A stretch of DNA of 64,000 bases from Bog-950 sp964631835 (GCA_964631835.1 CAZWAD010000016.1:22420-86419), one strand, 5' to 3'. Shown: positions 1 to 10,224, numbered from the stretch's first letter. Made by a program: numbers and translations. The notes: generated from the letters alone by a model not told the origin.

Positions 1-1
1 A

Positions 2-1321
2 CGAATGCCTCATGTAAAATCTGTTTTTGGGGGAGTCCACATTTCCGCTGTTCCTGAAAGAGTTATTGCGCTACCCGAAGTGGATTATGTGGTAGTGGGT
101 GAAGGAGAACTTGCCTTCCCTCAAATCTTAAAGGCTATAGAATTTGAGGATTTGACTACGCCTATTCTCAACACAAGATTTCGCGATAAACAAGGAAATA
201 TCATCAAAGGTCCCCAAGTGGGTTTTAACCAAGATTTAGATGCACTCCCGGCTTTTGACAAAACTATTTGGGAAGAATATATCCGAATTGAAGACAAATA
301 TTTGACCATGACAAGCCGCGGCTGTCCCTATCGCTGCACCTTTTGTTTCAATAATTTTTTTGCTGAATTACCTGAAGGCAGAAAAGGCAAATATGTTAGG
401 GTAAGAAGCGTAGAACATGTAATGAATGAGTTAAGGGCAGCTAAAAAGCGTTATCCTAATTTAAGAGCAGTGGATTTCCAGGATGACGTGTTTACTACAA
501 GTAAGCCATGGCTTAAAAAATTTCTGCCGCTTTATAAAGAAGAAATAGGTGTGCCGTTTCAGTGCCTTACACATCCTCAGTATATGGATGAAGAAATTGC
601 ACAATGGCTTAAAGATGCAGGATGCACAACCGTTCAAATTGGCGTACAATCTTTAGATGAAAATTATAAGAAACAAAGCCTGCGCAGATATGAGCGTTCA
701 GATAATGTATTGGAAGCTGCGCGTGCTATTAACAGCGTAGGCATAAACAGTAAGTTTGACCACATGCTTGGCTTACCCGGTGAGCCTATTGAAGCGCAGG
801 CGACAGCTCTTGAACTTTACAGGCAGGAACCCCCTAAGCGCATGCAAATATTCTGGACATGTTTCTTGCCCGGCACAGAAATTATGAAAGAAGGGCTAGA
901 ACACGGTATTATTGATGAAGCCCAGGCCGAAAGATTGAATGACGGCAAGGATTTTTACTTCTACCACAATGTAGACAATATTAAGAACCCTGCATTAGTA
1001 AAGGAATATTTTGCCTATGAAGTAATTTTCAGAATGTTGCCCGTAATGCCCAGACTTCTCAGAAGAAGAATTTTACCTAAACATGTTAAATGGATTCCTA
1101 AGTCATTTGCCTTTGCTGTGATAAATGCAACAGATGTTTTTTCCGGCTTGTGGTGGGGCAATATGGAGATTTATGCTTACATGCGTCATTACTTGTTCCA
1201 TTTATGGCGCTTTGTACTGATTAAAATGAGTATCAAGCCCCCGAAAGCAACTAAAAAAGCAAAATCTGAATCAGCAGATTTAATTATTCCTCAGGTAAAA
1301 ATTTCAGTGCAAAATACTTGA
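2..1321 (+). CDS. B12-binding-type radical SAM protein, 5' end cut by window
   Basis: The frame is open to the window edge, so the visible ATG at 5 is internal. Compared with the intact N-terminus of the neighbouring copy, about 94 residues (most of the cobalamin-binding-type domain) are missing. A CxxxCxxC iron-sulfur motif follows SRG (C107, C111, C114 counted from the ATG at 5), which marks a radical SAM core. The layout fits the BchE/HpnJ-like group with an N-terminal B12-binding-type domain; such enzymes do methylations, cyclisations and other difficult C-C or C-O chemistry. The C-terminal 120 residues are hydrophobic and basic, perhaps membrane-associated. The substrate is unknown. A closely similar copy follows 43 bases downstream, so this is a tandem duplication. 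The family call is firm; the reaction is not. Confidence 0.85.
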   Translation, partial: RMPHVKSVFGGVHISAVPERVIALPEVDYVVVGEGELAFPQILKAIEFEDLTTPILNTRFRDKQGNIIKGPQVGFNQDLDALPAFDKTIWEEYIRIEDKYLTMTSRGCPYRCTFCFNNFFAELPEGRKGKYVRVRSVEHVMNELRAAKKRYPNLRAVDFQDDVFTTSKPWLKKFLPLYKEEIGVPFQCLTHPQYMDEEIAQWLKDAGCTTVQIGVQSLDENYKKQSLRRYERSDNVLEAARAINSVGINSKFDHMLGLPGEPIEAQATALELYRQEPPKRMQIFWTCFLPGTEIMKEGLEHGIIDEAQAERLNDGKDFYFYHNVDNIKNPALVKEYFAYEVIFRMLPVMPRLLRRRILPKHVKWIPKSFAFAVINATDVFSGLWWGNMEIYAYMRHYLFHLWRFVLIKMSIKPPKATKKAKSESADLIIPQVKISVQNT

Positions 1322-1364
1322 AGATGATCCGCTTTACGGAATTTACTGAAGTAAATGCAAATGC

Positions 1365-2940
1365 ATGAAAATTACTTTTGTTGCTATTGGCTCCGAACAG
1401 TTGTCAATAAGCCTGCTTTCAGCTATGGCAAAGGGGGCAGGGCATAAAGTAAGTTTAGCCTACAGTGCTGGTTTATTTCACGACCGGCTATATTTAGAAA
1501 TCCCTACCCTCGCAAAATATTTTGATGACACAGAATTTGTTTTGCAAAAAATCGAAAAAATACAGCCTGATGTGGTTGCATTTTCTGTTATTACTTCTAC
1601 TTACCAATGGAATTTGGCCATAGCCCGCGAGATGAAGAAAAGACTTCCTGCCGTGAAAACAGTTTTTGGCGGGGTACACATTTCAGCCGTACCTGACCGG
1701 GTAATGAAGCGACCCGAAGTTGATTATGCTGTAGTTGGAGAAGGAGAGCCTGCATTTTTAGAAATATTAAAGTCCATTGAAGTCAAAGATTTTGCTACGC
1801 CAATTCCAAATACCAGATATCGTAATAGCTGGGGAAATATTATTAAAGGTCCTCAGGTAGGCTTTTATCAAGATTTGGATACGCTGCCAGCGTATGATAA
1901 AACCATTTGGGAAGAATATTTGCATATTGAAGACAGGTATATGACTATGGCAAGTCGGGGTTGCCCTTATCGTTGTACTTTCTGCTTTAATAACTTCTTT
2001 GCCGAGCTACCTGAAGGGAAAAAGGGCAAATATGTGAGACTCAGAAGCCCTCAACATATGATGGCTGAATTGAGGGAGGCAAAAACGAGGTATCCAAATT
2101 TGCGGGGGGTAGATTTTCAGGACGATGTATTTACTACAAGCAAACAATGGCTAAAAGAATTTTTGCCGATTTACAAGAAAGAAATCGGTGTTCCTTTTCA
2201 GTGCCTCACTCACCCTCAATACATGGACGATGAAGTTGCTTTTTTACTGAAAGATGCAGGATGTTGCGCGGTGCAAATGGGGGTTCAATCTTTAGATGAA
2301 AAATATAAAAAAGAAAACCTGCGGAGATATGAACGGTCAGATAATATAGTAAAAGCTACGCGGTCTATAAACCTGGCAGGATTGCATGGTAAATTTGACC
2401 ACATGATGGGGTCTGCCTGGTGAACCTGTAGAAGCCCAGGCAATAGCTTTGGAATTGTACAAACAAGAGGCTCCCAGCCGGATACAAGTGTTTTGGACAT
2501 CGTTTTTACCCGGAACGGAAATGATGAAAGACGCTCTTGAACAAGGAACTTTGGATGAATCAACAGCCGAACGACTTAATGAGGGCAAGGACTTTTATTT
2601 TTATCATAATACTGACAATATCAAACACCCTGGGTTGATAAAGTTGTATTTTGCGTACGAAGTGATTTTCCGAATGCTTCCAATAATGCCCGCTTTTATT
2701 CGAAAACGAATAAAACCGCAACATGTTATCTGGATACCGAAGCCTATTGCTATAACACTTTTGAATGTTGCGGACTTATTAAATTGTTTTTGGTGGAACA
2801 TGGAGGTTTATGCCTACTTCCGGTATTACATAACCCACACTTTCCGGTTTGCCTCTTTAAAACTGAAAAAAATTTTCCCTCGTGTTATCAAGCAAAGCTT
2901 CAACAACCCCAAAATGTTTCGTCAGGCATATTATAAATAA
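1365..2940 (+). pseudogene. Second tandem B12-type radical SAM gene, frameshifted
   Basis: This is a paralogue of the preceding gene. It starts at ATG 1365 with a complete N-terminal Rossmann-like domain (residues 1-125), and the radical SAM cysteines are C200, C204 and C207. The reading frame breaks in the G run at 2408-2411: with one G removed, the sequence continues as MMGLPGEPVEAQ, matching the first copy, and runs to the stop at 2940 (524 residues in total). As written, it yields a 352-residue product ending at 2423 and an orphan C-terminal frame from 2449. It may be a recent pseudogene or a base error in the assembly. I do not see the DxHxxG lower-ligand motif of classical cobalamin domains in its N-terminus, so a base-off or degenerate cobalamin site is possible. 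Confidence 0.8.
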
Positions 2941-3032
2941 CAAGGTAAATCGTATTAAGCAAGCCTTCAAGCTATTATCGCGCTAAGTTTTTCTGTTGCA
3001 TATTTACCAATTAATTGAGTTTAGTATTTGAT

Positions 3033-4721
3033 ATGATTATATCACCAAGAAAGTATCTACTCCACTTCCTGCTGTACTTGCTTTTGTTTTCGCTTCTTTT
3101 CCTCCAGTTTCCGTTATCCGGTTCTTTACCGGGTAAAGGTGATAATTGGTTTTTTCTTGCGGCCTACAGAAATATTGCTAACTATTTTTCTGGTCTGTTA
3201 AATGGCACATATTTAGGTACGGTAATTTACCCAGAACACAACGTTTATGAATTCGGAAACTATTCTCCCGGTCAGGCCTTGTTTTTTTTACCATTTATTT
3301 ATGTGGGTTTTGACGACCTCTTTGCCTACTACTGTTTTAATGTCATTTTATTTACTCTAAATGCATTTACCGTTTACCTTATATCGGGTAAATTTGGTAT
3401 TCAAAGCCGGGCTTCTTTTTTCTGTGGTTTGTTTTTTGCCGGAAGTAATTTTGCTTTTGGCAATTTAGATAATCCCGATGCTTTATTTCTGAGTTTCGGA
3501 TTTCTTTCTGTTTTCTTTCTGCTTCGGTTTTTAAAAAATTTCAGAAATAAAAATCTATTGTGGTCATTTTCCTCTTTAGGTGTTCAGGTTTATTTTTCGA
3601 GTTACGGGTTTCTATTCAGCGCTTTGATGTTGGGTATTATTGGATTATTTAATTTACGTGAATTAGTAATTCCTTCCCGCCTCAAAGTTCTATTTTTGGG
3701 TGGTATTATACTGTTAGCAATTATATCTCCTTTTTTAAACGTTTACTTTTTTGCCCCATCAATTCTGTCAGCTTACAATCCAGCCGGGTTAATAAGCGAT
3801 GCGGGAAAAGCATCTCTCAAAATTGTTGACTTCTTCCATCCGCTGCAGAACAATATGTATTACTCCATAATGCCCCACAATGATTCAAACTGGCTTTACA
3901 AAACAAAATCAGCTTTTACTGGATTTGCATTGCCATTAGCCGGCTTATTCGGTCTCTTAAAATTCAAATCCCTTCACAAAAAATACCTCATTTCTGCTTT
4001 CCTGTTATTCCTTTTTGTTGCATTTGGACCATTTTTCCCTTTGGAAAACAAAGAAATTCCCTCACCACTTTACTGGATATATTACAAGTTTAGCATCAAC
4101 CAATATTTAAGGATAAGCGTACGTGCATACTTCTTCTGTGTGTTAGTATTGAGTTTGGGCGCGGCTAAATTTATTGAGTGGATATACTTTTCTTATTCTA
4201 AAAAGGCTGCAATAATCTTACCTCTTTTTATTTTAATTGAGAATACACCTTACTCATTCGAAAAATATGAGAGCAAACCTCTAATGGATTTAGCTTTTCG
4301 GATACCCGATTTTGAAAATCATTCTGTGATTCTAAACCTACCATCGAGTTTATACTCCGACCACTACCCGCTTTTTCAACGCGAATGCAGAGAACGAAAA
4401 GATTATGAATTCGAGGCAGTAAGAGAACATATTTATATGTACGAACAAACGCTTCACCGAGCAAACACGATAAATGGCTTAACAGGTTTTATACCACAAT
4501 CAAGAATTAAAAACCAACTATTAATTGACCGGGTTACGAACGGAGACATGACAGGTTTAAACCAATTAATTAGAAACAATGGCCTAACTCATGTTATCTG
4601 GCAAAAAAAACTCACTAATGGATGTAACTATACCATCGCACTCGACCTACTAAACAAAAGCCCAAATTTGAAAATGGTAACAGATAACGAGGATATCACA
4701 GTATATAAGGTTGACAGTTAA
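3033..4721 (+). CDS. Polytopic membrane protein, putative GT-C-like transferase
   Basis: A 562-residue integral membrane protein with about ten or more hydrophobic segments over residues 1-400 and a soluble C-terminal region of about 150 residues. No canonical catalytic motif is recognisable. It is a paralogue of the product of 14820-16490: both share YPE in the first large loop, PLYW near residue 340, LPSSL, a YMY.QTLH block, and an ING..GF.P.SR block in the C-terminal domain. The size and topology resemble bacterial GT-C or YfhO-type glycosyltransferases that use polyprenyl-phosphate sugars. The DPM1-like glycosyltransferase at 5816-6484, which could supply such a donor, supports this. I chose ATG 3033; an in-frame TTG at 3015 would add six residues. 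Confidence 0.6.
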   Translation: MIISPRKYLLHFLLYLLLFSLLFLQFPLSGSLPGKGDNWFFLAAYRNIANYFSGLLNGTYLGTVIYPEHNVYEFGNYSPGQALFFLPFIYVGFDDLFAYYCFNVILFTLNAFTVYLISGKFGIQSRASFFCGLFFAGSNFAFGNLDNPDALFLSFGFLSVFFLLRFLKNFRNKNLLWSFSSLGVQVYFSSYGFLFSALMLGIIGLFNLRELVIPSRLKVLFLGGIILLAIISPFLNVYFFAPSILSAYNPAGLISDAGKASLKIVDFFHPLQNNMYYSIMPHNDSNWLYKTKSAFTGFALPLAGLFGLLKFKSLHKKYLISAFLLFLFVAFGPFFPLENKEIPSPLYWIYYKFSINQYLRISVRAYFFCVLVLSLGAAKFIEWIYFSYSKKAAIILPLFILIENTPYSFEKYESKPLMDLAFRIPDFENHSVILNLPSSLYSDHYPLFQRECRERKDYEFEAVREHIYMYEQTLHRANTINGLTGFIPQSRIKNQLLIDRVTNGDMTGLNQLIRNNGLTHVIWQKKLTNGCNYTIALDLLNKSPNLKMVTDNEDITVYKVDS

Positions 4722-4730
4722 TTATAAGCA

Positions 4731-5819
4731 TCACAAGTCCCTTACAACTTCAATAACTCTTTTTGTATCATTCTCAGTCATTGCAGAGTAAATAGGAAGG
4801 CAAACAATACGTTTTGAAATAGATTCTGAAACCGGCAATTTTGAAATTGAGTGATTTAAAAAAAGAAGTGTGTTTAAAGAAGGATACCAAATACGTTTAA
4901 AAAAAACGTTTCTCTTTTTACCGGCTTCAATCAACTTAAAAACAGATCGCTCGTTAGGTAATACTATTGGAAAATAAGAAAAATTTAATCTGGTGTTTCT
5001 TTTAAAACTCAGCAACTGAACTTTCTTCAACTCCCGGAATGCTTTTGTATAGGCATTTGCAATATCACTTCTTACGCTTATTTCATGCGAAAGGTTGTCA
5101 AGAGATAAAATGCCAAAAGCTGCATTAAACTCATCCATTTTCCCATTGATGCCCAACAACTCTTCATGGTTAGCAGAATTCTTCCCGAAGTAACGTATTT
5201 TATAAACACGCTCTGCCAAATATTTTTCTTTACAAAAAACCGCTCCCCCTTCGACTGAACTTACAATTTTTGAAGCATGAAAACTAACCGTGTTAATTGT
5301 TCCGTAATTGAAAATAGACTTATACTTATATGTTGTTCCGAAGGCATGGGAAGAGTCATATATCACTGGTAACTTGTACTTTTCGGCAAGTTTCCCGATG
5401 GCATCAATATTACATACACCTCCATAAACATGAACTGGTAAGATTGCCTTGGTGTTTTCTGTAATTTTTTCTTCAATAAAATCTGCATCCATACAAAGCG
5501 TATCGGGCTCAACATCCACGAAAACAGGCTTGCAGTTTTGCCAAGCAATACTTGAGGCAGAAGCAATAAATGAATGTGGAGTTGTAATAATTTCGCCTTG
5601 TTCTATGTTTAGCGACCGGATAGCAATCTGCAACGCCACCGTTCCATTTCCCATAGCAAATATGTAAGGCACTCGGGTATTCTTAGCAAGCCTCCTCTCA
5701 AATAATTGAACATATTTTTTGTTATTAGTAAGTTCTCTTCGTTCTAGAATATCGTCAAACAGTTTGTACAGCTCTTTCTTGTCTGGTACCCAAGGATAGT
5801 TTACGTGTAATTCTTTCAT
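4731..5819 (-). CDS. DegT/DnrJ/EryC1-type PLP aminotransferase
   Basis: A 362-residue member of the sugar nucleotide aminotransferase family (ArnB/VioA/FdtB-like), which transfers an amino group from glutamate to a keto-sugar nucleotide. Visible features are the PLP-binding segment YDSSHAFG with Asp155, and SFHASKIVSSVEGG carrying the Schiff-base lysine K184. The start at 5819 gives an ATGA overlap with the stop of the upstream glycosyltransferase gene (5816-6484), which implies translational coupling; the frame also extends to 5849 but would then overlap more. No dedicated 4-keto-sugar-forming dehydratase lies next to it; the RfbG-like enzyme at 12170 could supply a 4-keto substrate. It could also act on a non-sugar ketone. 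Confidence 0.85.
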   Translation of the reverse strand: MKELHVNYPWVPDKKELYKLFDDILERRELTNNKKYVQLFERRLAKNTRVPYIFAMGNGTVALQIAIRSLNIEQGEIITTPHSFIASASSIAWQNCKPVFVDVEPDTLCMDADFIEEKITENTKAILPVHVYGGVCNIDAIGKLAEKYKLPVIYDSSHAFGTTYKYKSIFNYGTINTVSFHASKIVSSVEGGAVFCKEKYLAERVYKIRYFGKNSANHEELLGINGKMDEFNAAFGILSLDNLSHEISVRSDIANAYTKAFRELKKVQLLSFKRNTRLNFSYFPIVLPNERSVFKLIEAGKKRNVFFKRIWYPSLNTLLFLNHSISKLPVSESISKRIVCLPIYSAMTENDTKRVIEVVRDL

Positions 5820-6484
5820 GATGTAAACCGTTCGTGCGTTATACCCCAAAGAATTCTAAACAACTCTGCCAAATTAGCTTTGCTCTCTCCGGCACGTTCT
5901 GAGTAGCTGATTGGAAGTTCAACGTATTTAAATTTACTTTTCACTGTAAAAGCAAGTATTCTGGGCTCTACATCAAAACTAACCGCCTTTATTTTCTCCT
6001 TATACTTTTGGGTTCGAACAACTCGCAAACCTGAAATAATATCTTTCACTTTTGATGAGAAGAGCAAATTAAAATAACCCGAAACTAAATAATTGACCAT
6101 TCTTCGGTGCCAAGCAATTTTCGAAAACGGTCTCCCACCAACAACCATATCATAGCCACCTTCAACTGCAATTTGATACAGTCGACTTAAGTCGTTTACC
6201 GAATACGTCAGGTCGCAATCAATTATGCCCATATACTCATATCCACGCTCATCAGCAATTTCCAAGCATTTCATAATTGCAAACCCTTTTCCGATACTTT
6301 CACGGAACACACATTCTGCATTCTCCTCCTGAGCTATAGATACTGTATTATCGGTTGAGAACCCGTCACAAATGATAAAGTCAAATTTTTCTTGCCTCAA
6401 CAATTCAATAACACTTTTCACAGCCTTCTCTTCATTATAAGTAGGTACACAAACTAAAATTGACATCCGATATTTTTTATTCAA
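5816..6484 (-). CDS. DPM1-like family 2 glycosyltransferase
   Basis: A 222-residue GT-A-fold glycosyltransferase. It begins with the family pattern VPTYNEE (residues 13-19), then CDGFSTD and DCDLTYS (a DxD-type metal and donor site). It lacks C-terminal membrane helices, like the short dolichyl- or polyprenyl-phosphate mannose synthases. By family it would move a sugar from a nucleotide donor to undecaprenyl phosphate on the cytoplasmic face, giving a lipid-linked donor for a GT-C enzyme such as the membrane protein at 3033-4721. It is first in a two-gene minus-strand operon and overlaps the aminotransferase by ATGA. A paralogue lies at 10221-10883. Confidence 0.8.
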   Translation of the reverse strand: MNKKYRMSILVCVPTYNEEKAVKSVIELLRQEKFDFIICDGFSTDNTVSIAQEENAECVFRESIGKGFAIMKCLEIADERGYEYMGIIDCDLTYSVNDLSRLYQIAVEGGYDMVVGGRPFSKIAWHRRMVNYLVSGYFNLLFSSKVKDIISGLRVVRTQKYKEKIKAVSFDVEPRILAFTVKSKFKYVELPISYSERAGESKANLAELFRILWGITHERFTS

Positions 6485-6530
6485 AAGCTGCTTTGGCGGA
6501 AAGGCGGTTCTAATTTAAACAATAATAAAA

Positions 6531-6538
6531 TATATTTG
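6531..6538 (+). promoter_or_regulatory. Candidate Bacteroidota -7 box (TATATTTG)
   Basis: This is an exact match to the Bacteroidota -7 consensus TAnnTTTG in the 134-bp gap between the divergent glycosyltransferase (minus) and epimerase (plus) genes, about 80 bases upstream of the epimerase start. No good TTTG -33 box is found at the usual spacing (GTTC lies 20 bases upstream), so the call rests on the -7 box and position only. Confidence 0.35.
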
Positions 6539-6618
6539 GAAGCATTAAAGTCAAGGTTTCTTCAGGCGGGGTCGTTTATCAATGCGCCCTAAATGATTCT
6601 GCTTAATATTGCTATTTA

Positions 6619-7683
6619 ATGGACCAATTTTTAAGAGATGACGCCCAAAAAGTTGTTACGGCTTTAGGTGGTTTAAATGATAAATTTTCCGGTAAAACAA
6701 TTTTGATAACCGGAGCTTCGGGTTTTTTAGGTAGCCATTTTGTTCATTATTTCGTTACGCTCAACAATAACATTCTTTTTAAACGACCCTGCAGAATAAT
6801 TGCCCTTGACAATTTTATCAGGAAAAAACCAAAATGGGTAAATGAGCTAAAACGCCATCCCCACCTTGTTTTCCGTAATCAAGATATAGTTAGCAGTTCT
6901 GTAAACTTCAAAGCTGATTTCGTTATACACGCAGCCTCTATTGCATCACCTAAGTTTTACAGAAAGTATCCGGTTGAAACCATGGATACAAATGTTGCAG
7001 GAACCAGAAGTATTTTAGAGTACTGTAAGGAACAAAAGGTGATAAGCATGCTCTTCCTCTCCAGCAGTGAAATTTACGGAAACCCTTCTTCTGAAAATAT
7101 CCCAACTTCTGAAGAATTTCCGGGGGCCGTAAATAACCTGGGACCCAGGGCTTGTTATGATGAGTCGAAACGCTATGCTGAAACTTTATGTTACACTTTT
7201 TACAAGACCCATAAAATACCAGTTAAAATTATCCGCCCTTTTAATATTTACGGACCAGGTCTCCATGCTGATGATGGTAGAGTAATATCAGATTTTTTTA
7301 GAGATGCAATAACTAAAAAAAGAATTGAATTGCTTTCTGACGGCAATTCAACCAGAACTTTTTGTTATGTGTCGGACGCGGTTACAGGATTTCTGCAAGC
7401 ATTACTTTCCAAGTATGAAGGGGAAGTTTTTAATATCGGCATGAGTGAGCCGGAAATTAGTATGAAGACCCTGGCCCATGAAATTAAAAAAGTCTGCAGT
7501 AATGATACAGCGATAAGTTTTGGCGTCAGCAGTGACTCCGAGTATAACACCGACAGTCCAAAACGCAGATGCCCCTCTATAGCAAAAGCCAAAAAAATGT
7601 TAGGCTACAAGCCTATCACTTCCCTGTCCGAGGGCTTAAAAATCACTTTTAGCTATTATAACCATTTATTAAAATCATACTAA
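6619..7683 (+). CDS. NAD-dependent epimerase/dehydratase, UDP-glucuronate decarboxylase-like
   Basis: A 354-residue extended short-chain dehydrogenase. The NAD-binding GASGFLG is at residues 32-38, the catalytic serine region SSSE near 149-152, and the Y181-x3-K185 pair in ACYDESKRYAE. This last block closely resembles UDP-xylose synthase (UDP-glucuronate decarboxylase), and the following gene encodes a UDP-glucose 6-dehydrogenase, the enzyme that makes UDP-glucuronate. Together they could make UDP-xylose or a 4-keto-pentose. The start follows an AT-rich leader, and the stop overlaps the next start (TAATG at 7681-7685). Another sugar-nucleotide epimerase function remains possible. Confidence 0.75.
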   Translation: MDQFLRDDAQKVVTALGGLNDKFSGKTILITGASGFLGSHFVHYFVTLNNNILFKRPCRIIALDNFIRKKPKWVNELKRHPHLVFRNQDIVSSSVNFKADFVIHAASIASPKFYRKYPVETMDTNVAGTRSILEYCKEQKVISMLFLSSSEIYGNPSSENIPTSEEFPGAVNNLGPRACYDESKRYAETLCYTFYKTHKIPVKIIRPFNIYGPGLHADDGRVISDFFRDAITKKRIELLSDGNSTRTFCYVSDAVTGFLQALLSKYEGEVFNIGMSEPEISMKTLAHEIKKVCSNDTAISFGVSSDSEYNTDSPKRRCPSIAKAKKMLGYKPITSLSEGLKITFSYYNHLLKSY

Positions 7684-9023
7684 TGCAGGTTGGCGTAATC
7701 GGAGTTGGCTATGTTGGTTTAGTAACGGGGGTTGTGTTGGCTTCCAAGGGGCATCACGTTACTTGTCTTGATAAGGACAAAACTGTAATCAAGCGCTTAA
7801 AAAAAGGTGAACCTCATTTCTATGAAAAGGGTATTGGTGCCATTCTTCAAAAAACCTTAAAATCCGGAAATATAAATTTTGAATCCGCTTATGAAAAGCA
7901 TTTAAGCCGTTGCTCCGTTGTATTTATTTGTGTAGATACGCCTACAATCAATGGCAAAATTGATTACACCAATTTTTCTCAGGCAGCTGGTCTGGTAGCT
8001 AAGGTGATTAAAGACACTGACAAGTTCATTTCTGTTGTAGTCAAGAGTACAGTATTGCCCGGTACCACATCAGTGAAAGTAAAAAAAATAATACAAGACA
8101 TTTCAGGGAAAAAATTGGGATGCTTTGGTTTAGGAGCAAATCCCGAGTTTCTTCGGGAAGGGACTGCTATAAATGATTTTCTCAATCCGGATAGAATAAT
8201 TATAGGCTCGGAAGATAAACCAACCCGGGAAAATCTGCTGACGCTTTATAGCACATGGCGCTGCGATAAGATAATTACGAACAGCAATACCGCGGAATTT
8301 GCAAAGTATGTAAACAACAGCCTGCTTTCTTTGCTTATATCGTTCGGAAACGAAATGGCAAATATCAGCTTAAGTGACAAGCATATAAAGCTAGATTTAG
8401 CGCTCAGGAGCCTTAGTTTGGACAAACGCATAAATCCGGTAATCAATGGTACAGGGCGGATAAATCCTGAAATCTTGTCCTACTTTACTCCCGGTCCCGG
8501 CTTTGGCGGTAGCTGCCTTCCGAAAGACATAAAAGCTTTTTCGTCCTACGCGCAAGGCTTAGGGGTTAAAACTTATATGCTTAGCGCGATTCAAAAGACT
8601 AATACTCATCAGCCGGGTAAAATCGTTTCACTTGTTGAAAAATTTGTTATTCAGCCCTACACAAAAAAATATTTAGTATTAGGTTTTTCGCACAAACCGA
8701 ATACAGATGATGCCCGATATTCTCCTTCAAAAGTTGTAATCGAAAAACTTATCGCCAAAGGGGCCGAAATTATTTTACACGACCCAGCTTCGCTGATGAG
8801 TGCAAAACTTCACTTCAAGAACAACAGGAATGTTTCATTTACCAATAGCTGGCTCAGGGAAATAGAATCTTGTGACGTAATAATAATTCTTACAAACTGG
8901 AAAGAATATCGCCAATTATCTTCCAGGGCACTCGCCAAAAAACTTACAGGTAAATTTATTGTGGATACCAGGCTAATGTTTACTAAAAATTCTTTCAAGA
9001 AGTCTGCCTATATATCTTTCTGA
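7683..9023 (+). CDS. ugd: UDP-glucose/GDP-mannose 6-dehydrogenase family
   Basis: A 446-residue NAD-dependent nucleotide-sugar dehydrogenase, most likely UDP-glucose to UDP-glucuronate by two oxidations. The N-terminal Rossmann motif GVGYVG is at residues 7-12, NPEFLREG at 153-160 and the EFAKYVNN helix at 205-212. The catalytic cysteine C278 lies in FGGSCLPKD, followed by the C-terminal UDP-binding domain. It is translationally coupled to the upstream decarboxylase-like gene by TAATG, consistent with the two acting in sequence although gene order is reversed relative to the pathway. The family is certain; UDP-glucose is favoured over GDP-mannose or UDP-amino-sugars by the neighbour. Confidence 0.85.
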   Translation: MQVGVIGVGYVGLVTGVVLASKGHHVTCLDKDKTVIKRLKKGEPHFYEKGIGAILQKTLKSGNINFESAYEKHLSRCSVVFICVDTPTINGKIDYTNFSQAAGLVAKVIKDTDKFISVVVKSTVLPGTTSVKVKKIIQDISGKKLGCFGLGANPEFLREGTAINDFLNPDRIIIGSEDKPTRENLLTLYSTWRCDKIITNSNTAEFAKYVNNSLLSLLISFGNEMANISLSDKHIKLDLALRSLSLDKRINPVINGTGRINPEILSYFTPGPGFGGSCLPKDIKAFSSYAQGLGVKTYMLSAIQKTNTHQPGKIVSLVEKFVIQPYTKKYLVLGFSHKPNTDDARYSPSKVVIEKLIAKGAEIILHDPASLMSAKLHFKNNRNVSFTNSWLREIESCDVIIILTNWKEYRQLSSRALAKKLTGKFIVDTRLMFTKNSFKKSAYISF

Positions 9024-9036
9024 CTTGAGTAATTTC

Positions 9037-10224
9037 ATGTTTTCAAAAAAGTTTTTCGGTCAGAATATGAACAGGGCAGCACGAAAATTCCTTATTGCGT
9101 TTATTATCACTGTACTGGTTTGCGAATGCATTTCTCGCTACCATATATATAATAGTTTTCAAACTAATTTTTTCCGGCCCGGGAGAGTTATATATTCTTT
9201 TTATCCCGAATTGCTGCCTTTACCAGGTAGATTAGATTCTTCACAGATTAATATTTTAATTCTCGGAGGTAGTGCAGTTGCTGAAAATTTCTGTCAATTG
9301 AAAAAGCGTATTGAAAATGAAAAAGAAATATCAGGCCGAAAAGTGCATGTATTTAACCTGGCAAGGATTGCTCATAACTCTTTTGATTCAAAAATTAAAT
9401 TCAAGTACTTAAAACACCTTGGTTTTGATTATGTGTTTGTTTATGACGGCATTAACGATACCCGAACGAACAATTGCCCTGATGATGTTTTCAAAGAAGA
9501 CTATTCCCATATTCACTTTTACAGCCAGGTAAATATTTTCGAAAGACATTCTGAAATAAATTATTTCACCCTGCCCTTTTTGCTAGATTATTACTGGAAT
9601 GAGTTAAAAATTAAAACGGGGTGGAAGAAGATAATTCCTAAAGAATATTTAGTGATGAATGAAAAAATAATGCCTCCGGAGTTAGTCGCACAGGCAGATA
9701 CTCCTGGAACAGAGGGCTTCAAGGCGCGGAAAATTATAAAGCGTTACCAGGACAAAATCATGTATAAATACGGAGGAAATGAACATGACGGTTTTGTGTT
9801 TGTAACCGTTGATACATTATGGTGGAGAGAAGGAAAAAAAATAAAATCAGCCAAAAGTTTCAACAACAATTTGTTTTACATTTATCAAACCAAGCCGGCA
9901 ACTACAAAATTGATTCTTACTGAGTATGCCTGGTATCAGCCAGAGGGTTATTCACTCACAAAATTCCTCTATGAAAAAATGGATTATTCAGAACAGCACT
10001 TTCCAACGGAAATGTACGGCAAACCGGAATATGTAGTACAGGGGTTGGTAACACACAACAAAATCATTGATTCCTTTGCCAAATCAAACACCGATATTGT
10101 TTATTTCAATTTTAACGACTCGATACCTCATAACGGAATTTACTTTAACGACATTTGCCACTTGGCTGATTCAGGACAAGCATTGCTAAGCAGCTTAATT
10201 ATAAACAAAATCAAGAAACATTAG
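9037..10224 (+). CDS. Membrane-anchored SGNH hydrolase-like protein
   Basis: A 395-residue protein with one N-terminal membrane segment (about residues 17-31) and a periplasmic or exported domain. The SGNH blocks are visible: LGGSA with candidate nucleophile S79, DGIND around N140, and DxxH with D372 and H375 near the C-terminus. Family members are esterases, acyltransferases or AlgX/DltD-like factors that put on or remove acyl groups on glycans. The gene starts 13 bases after the dehydrogenase and likely shares its operon; an in-frame TTG at 9025 would start even closer. Its stop interleaves with the stop of the convergent glycosyltransferase gene (4-base overlap). Substrate unknown. Confidence 0.65.
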   Translation: MFSKKFFGQNMNRAARKFLIAFIITVLVCECISRYHIYNSFQTNFFRPGRVIYSFYPELLPLPGRLDSSQINILILGGSAVAENFCQLKKRIENEKEISGRKVHVFNLARIAHNSFDSKIKFKYLKHLGFDYVFVYDGINDTRTNNCPDDVFKEDYSHIHFYSQVNIFERHSEINYFTLPFLLDYYWNELKIKTGWKKIIPKEYLVMNEKIMPPELVAQADTPGTEGFKARKIIKRYQDKIMYKYGGNEHDGFVFVTVDTLWWREGKKIKSAKSFNNNLFYIYQTKPATTKLILTEYAWYQPEGYSLTKFLYEKMDYSEQHFPTEMYGKPEYVVQGLVTHNKIIDSFAKSNTDIVYFNFNDSIPHNGIYFNDICHLADSGQALLSSLIINKIKKH

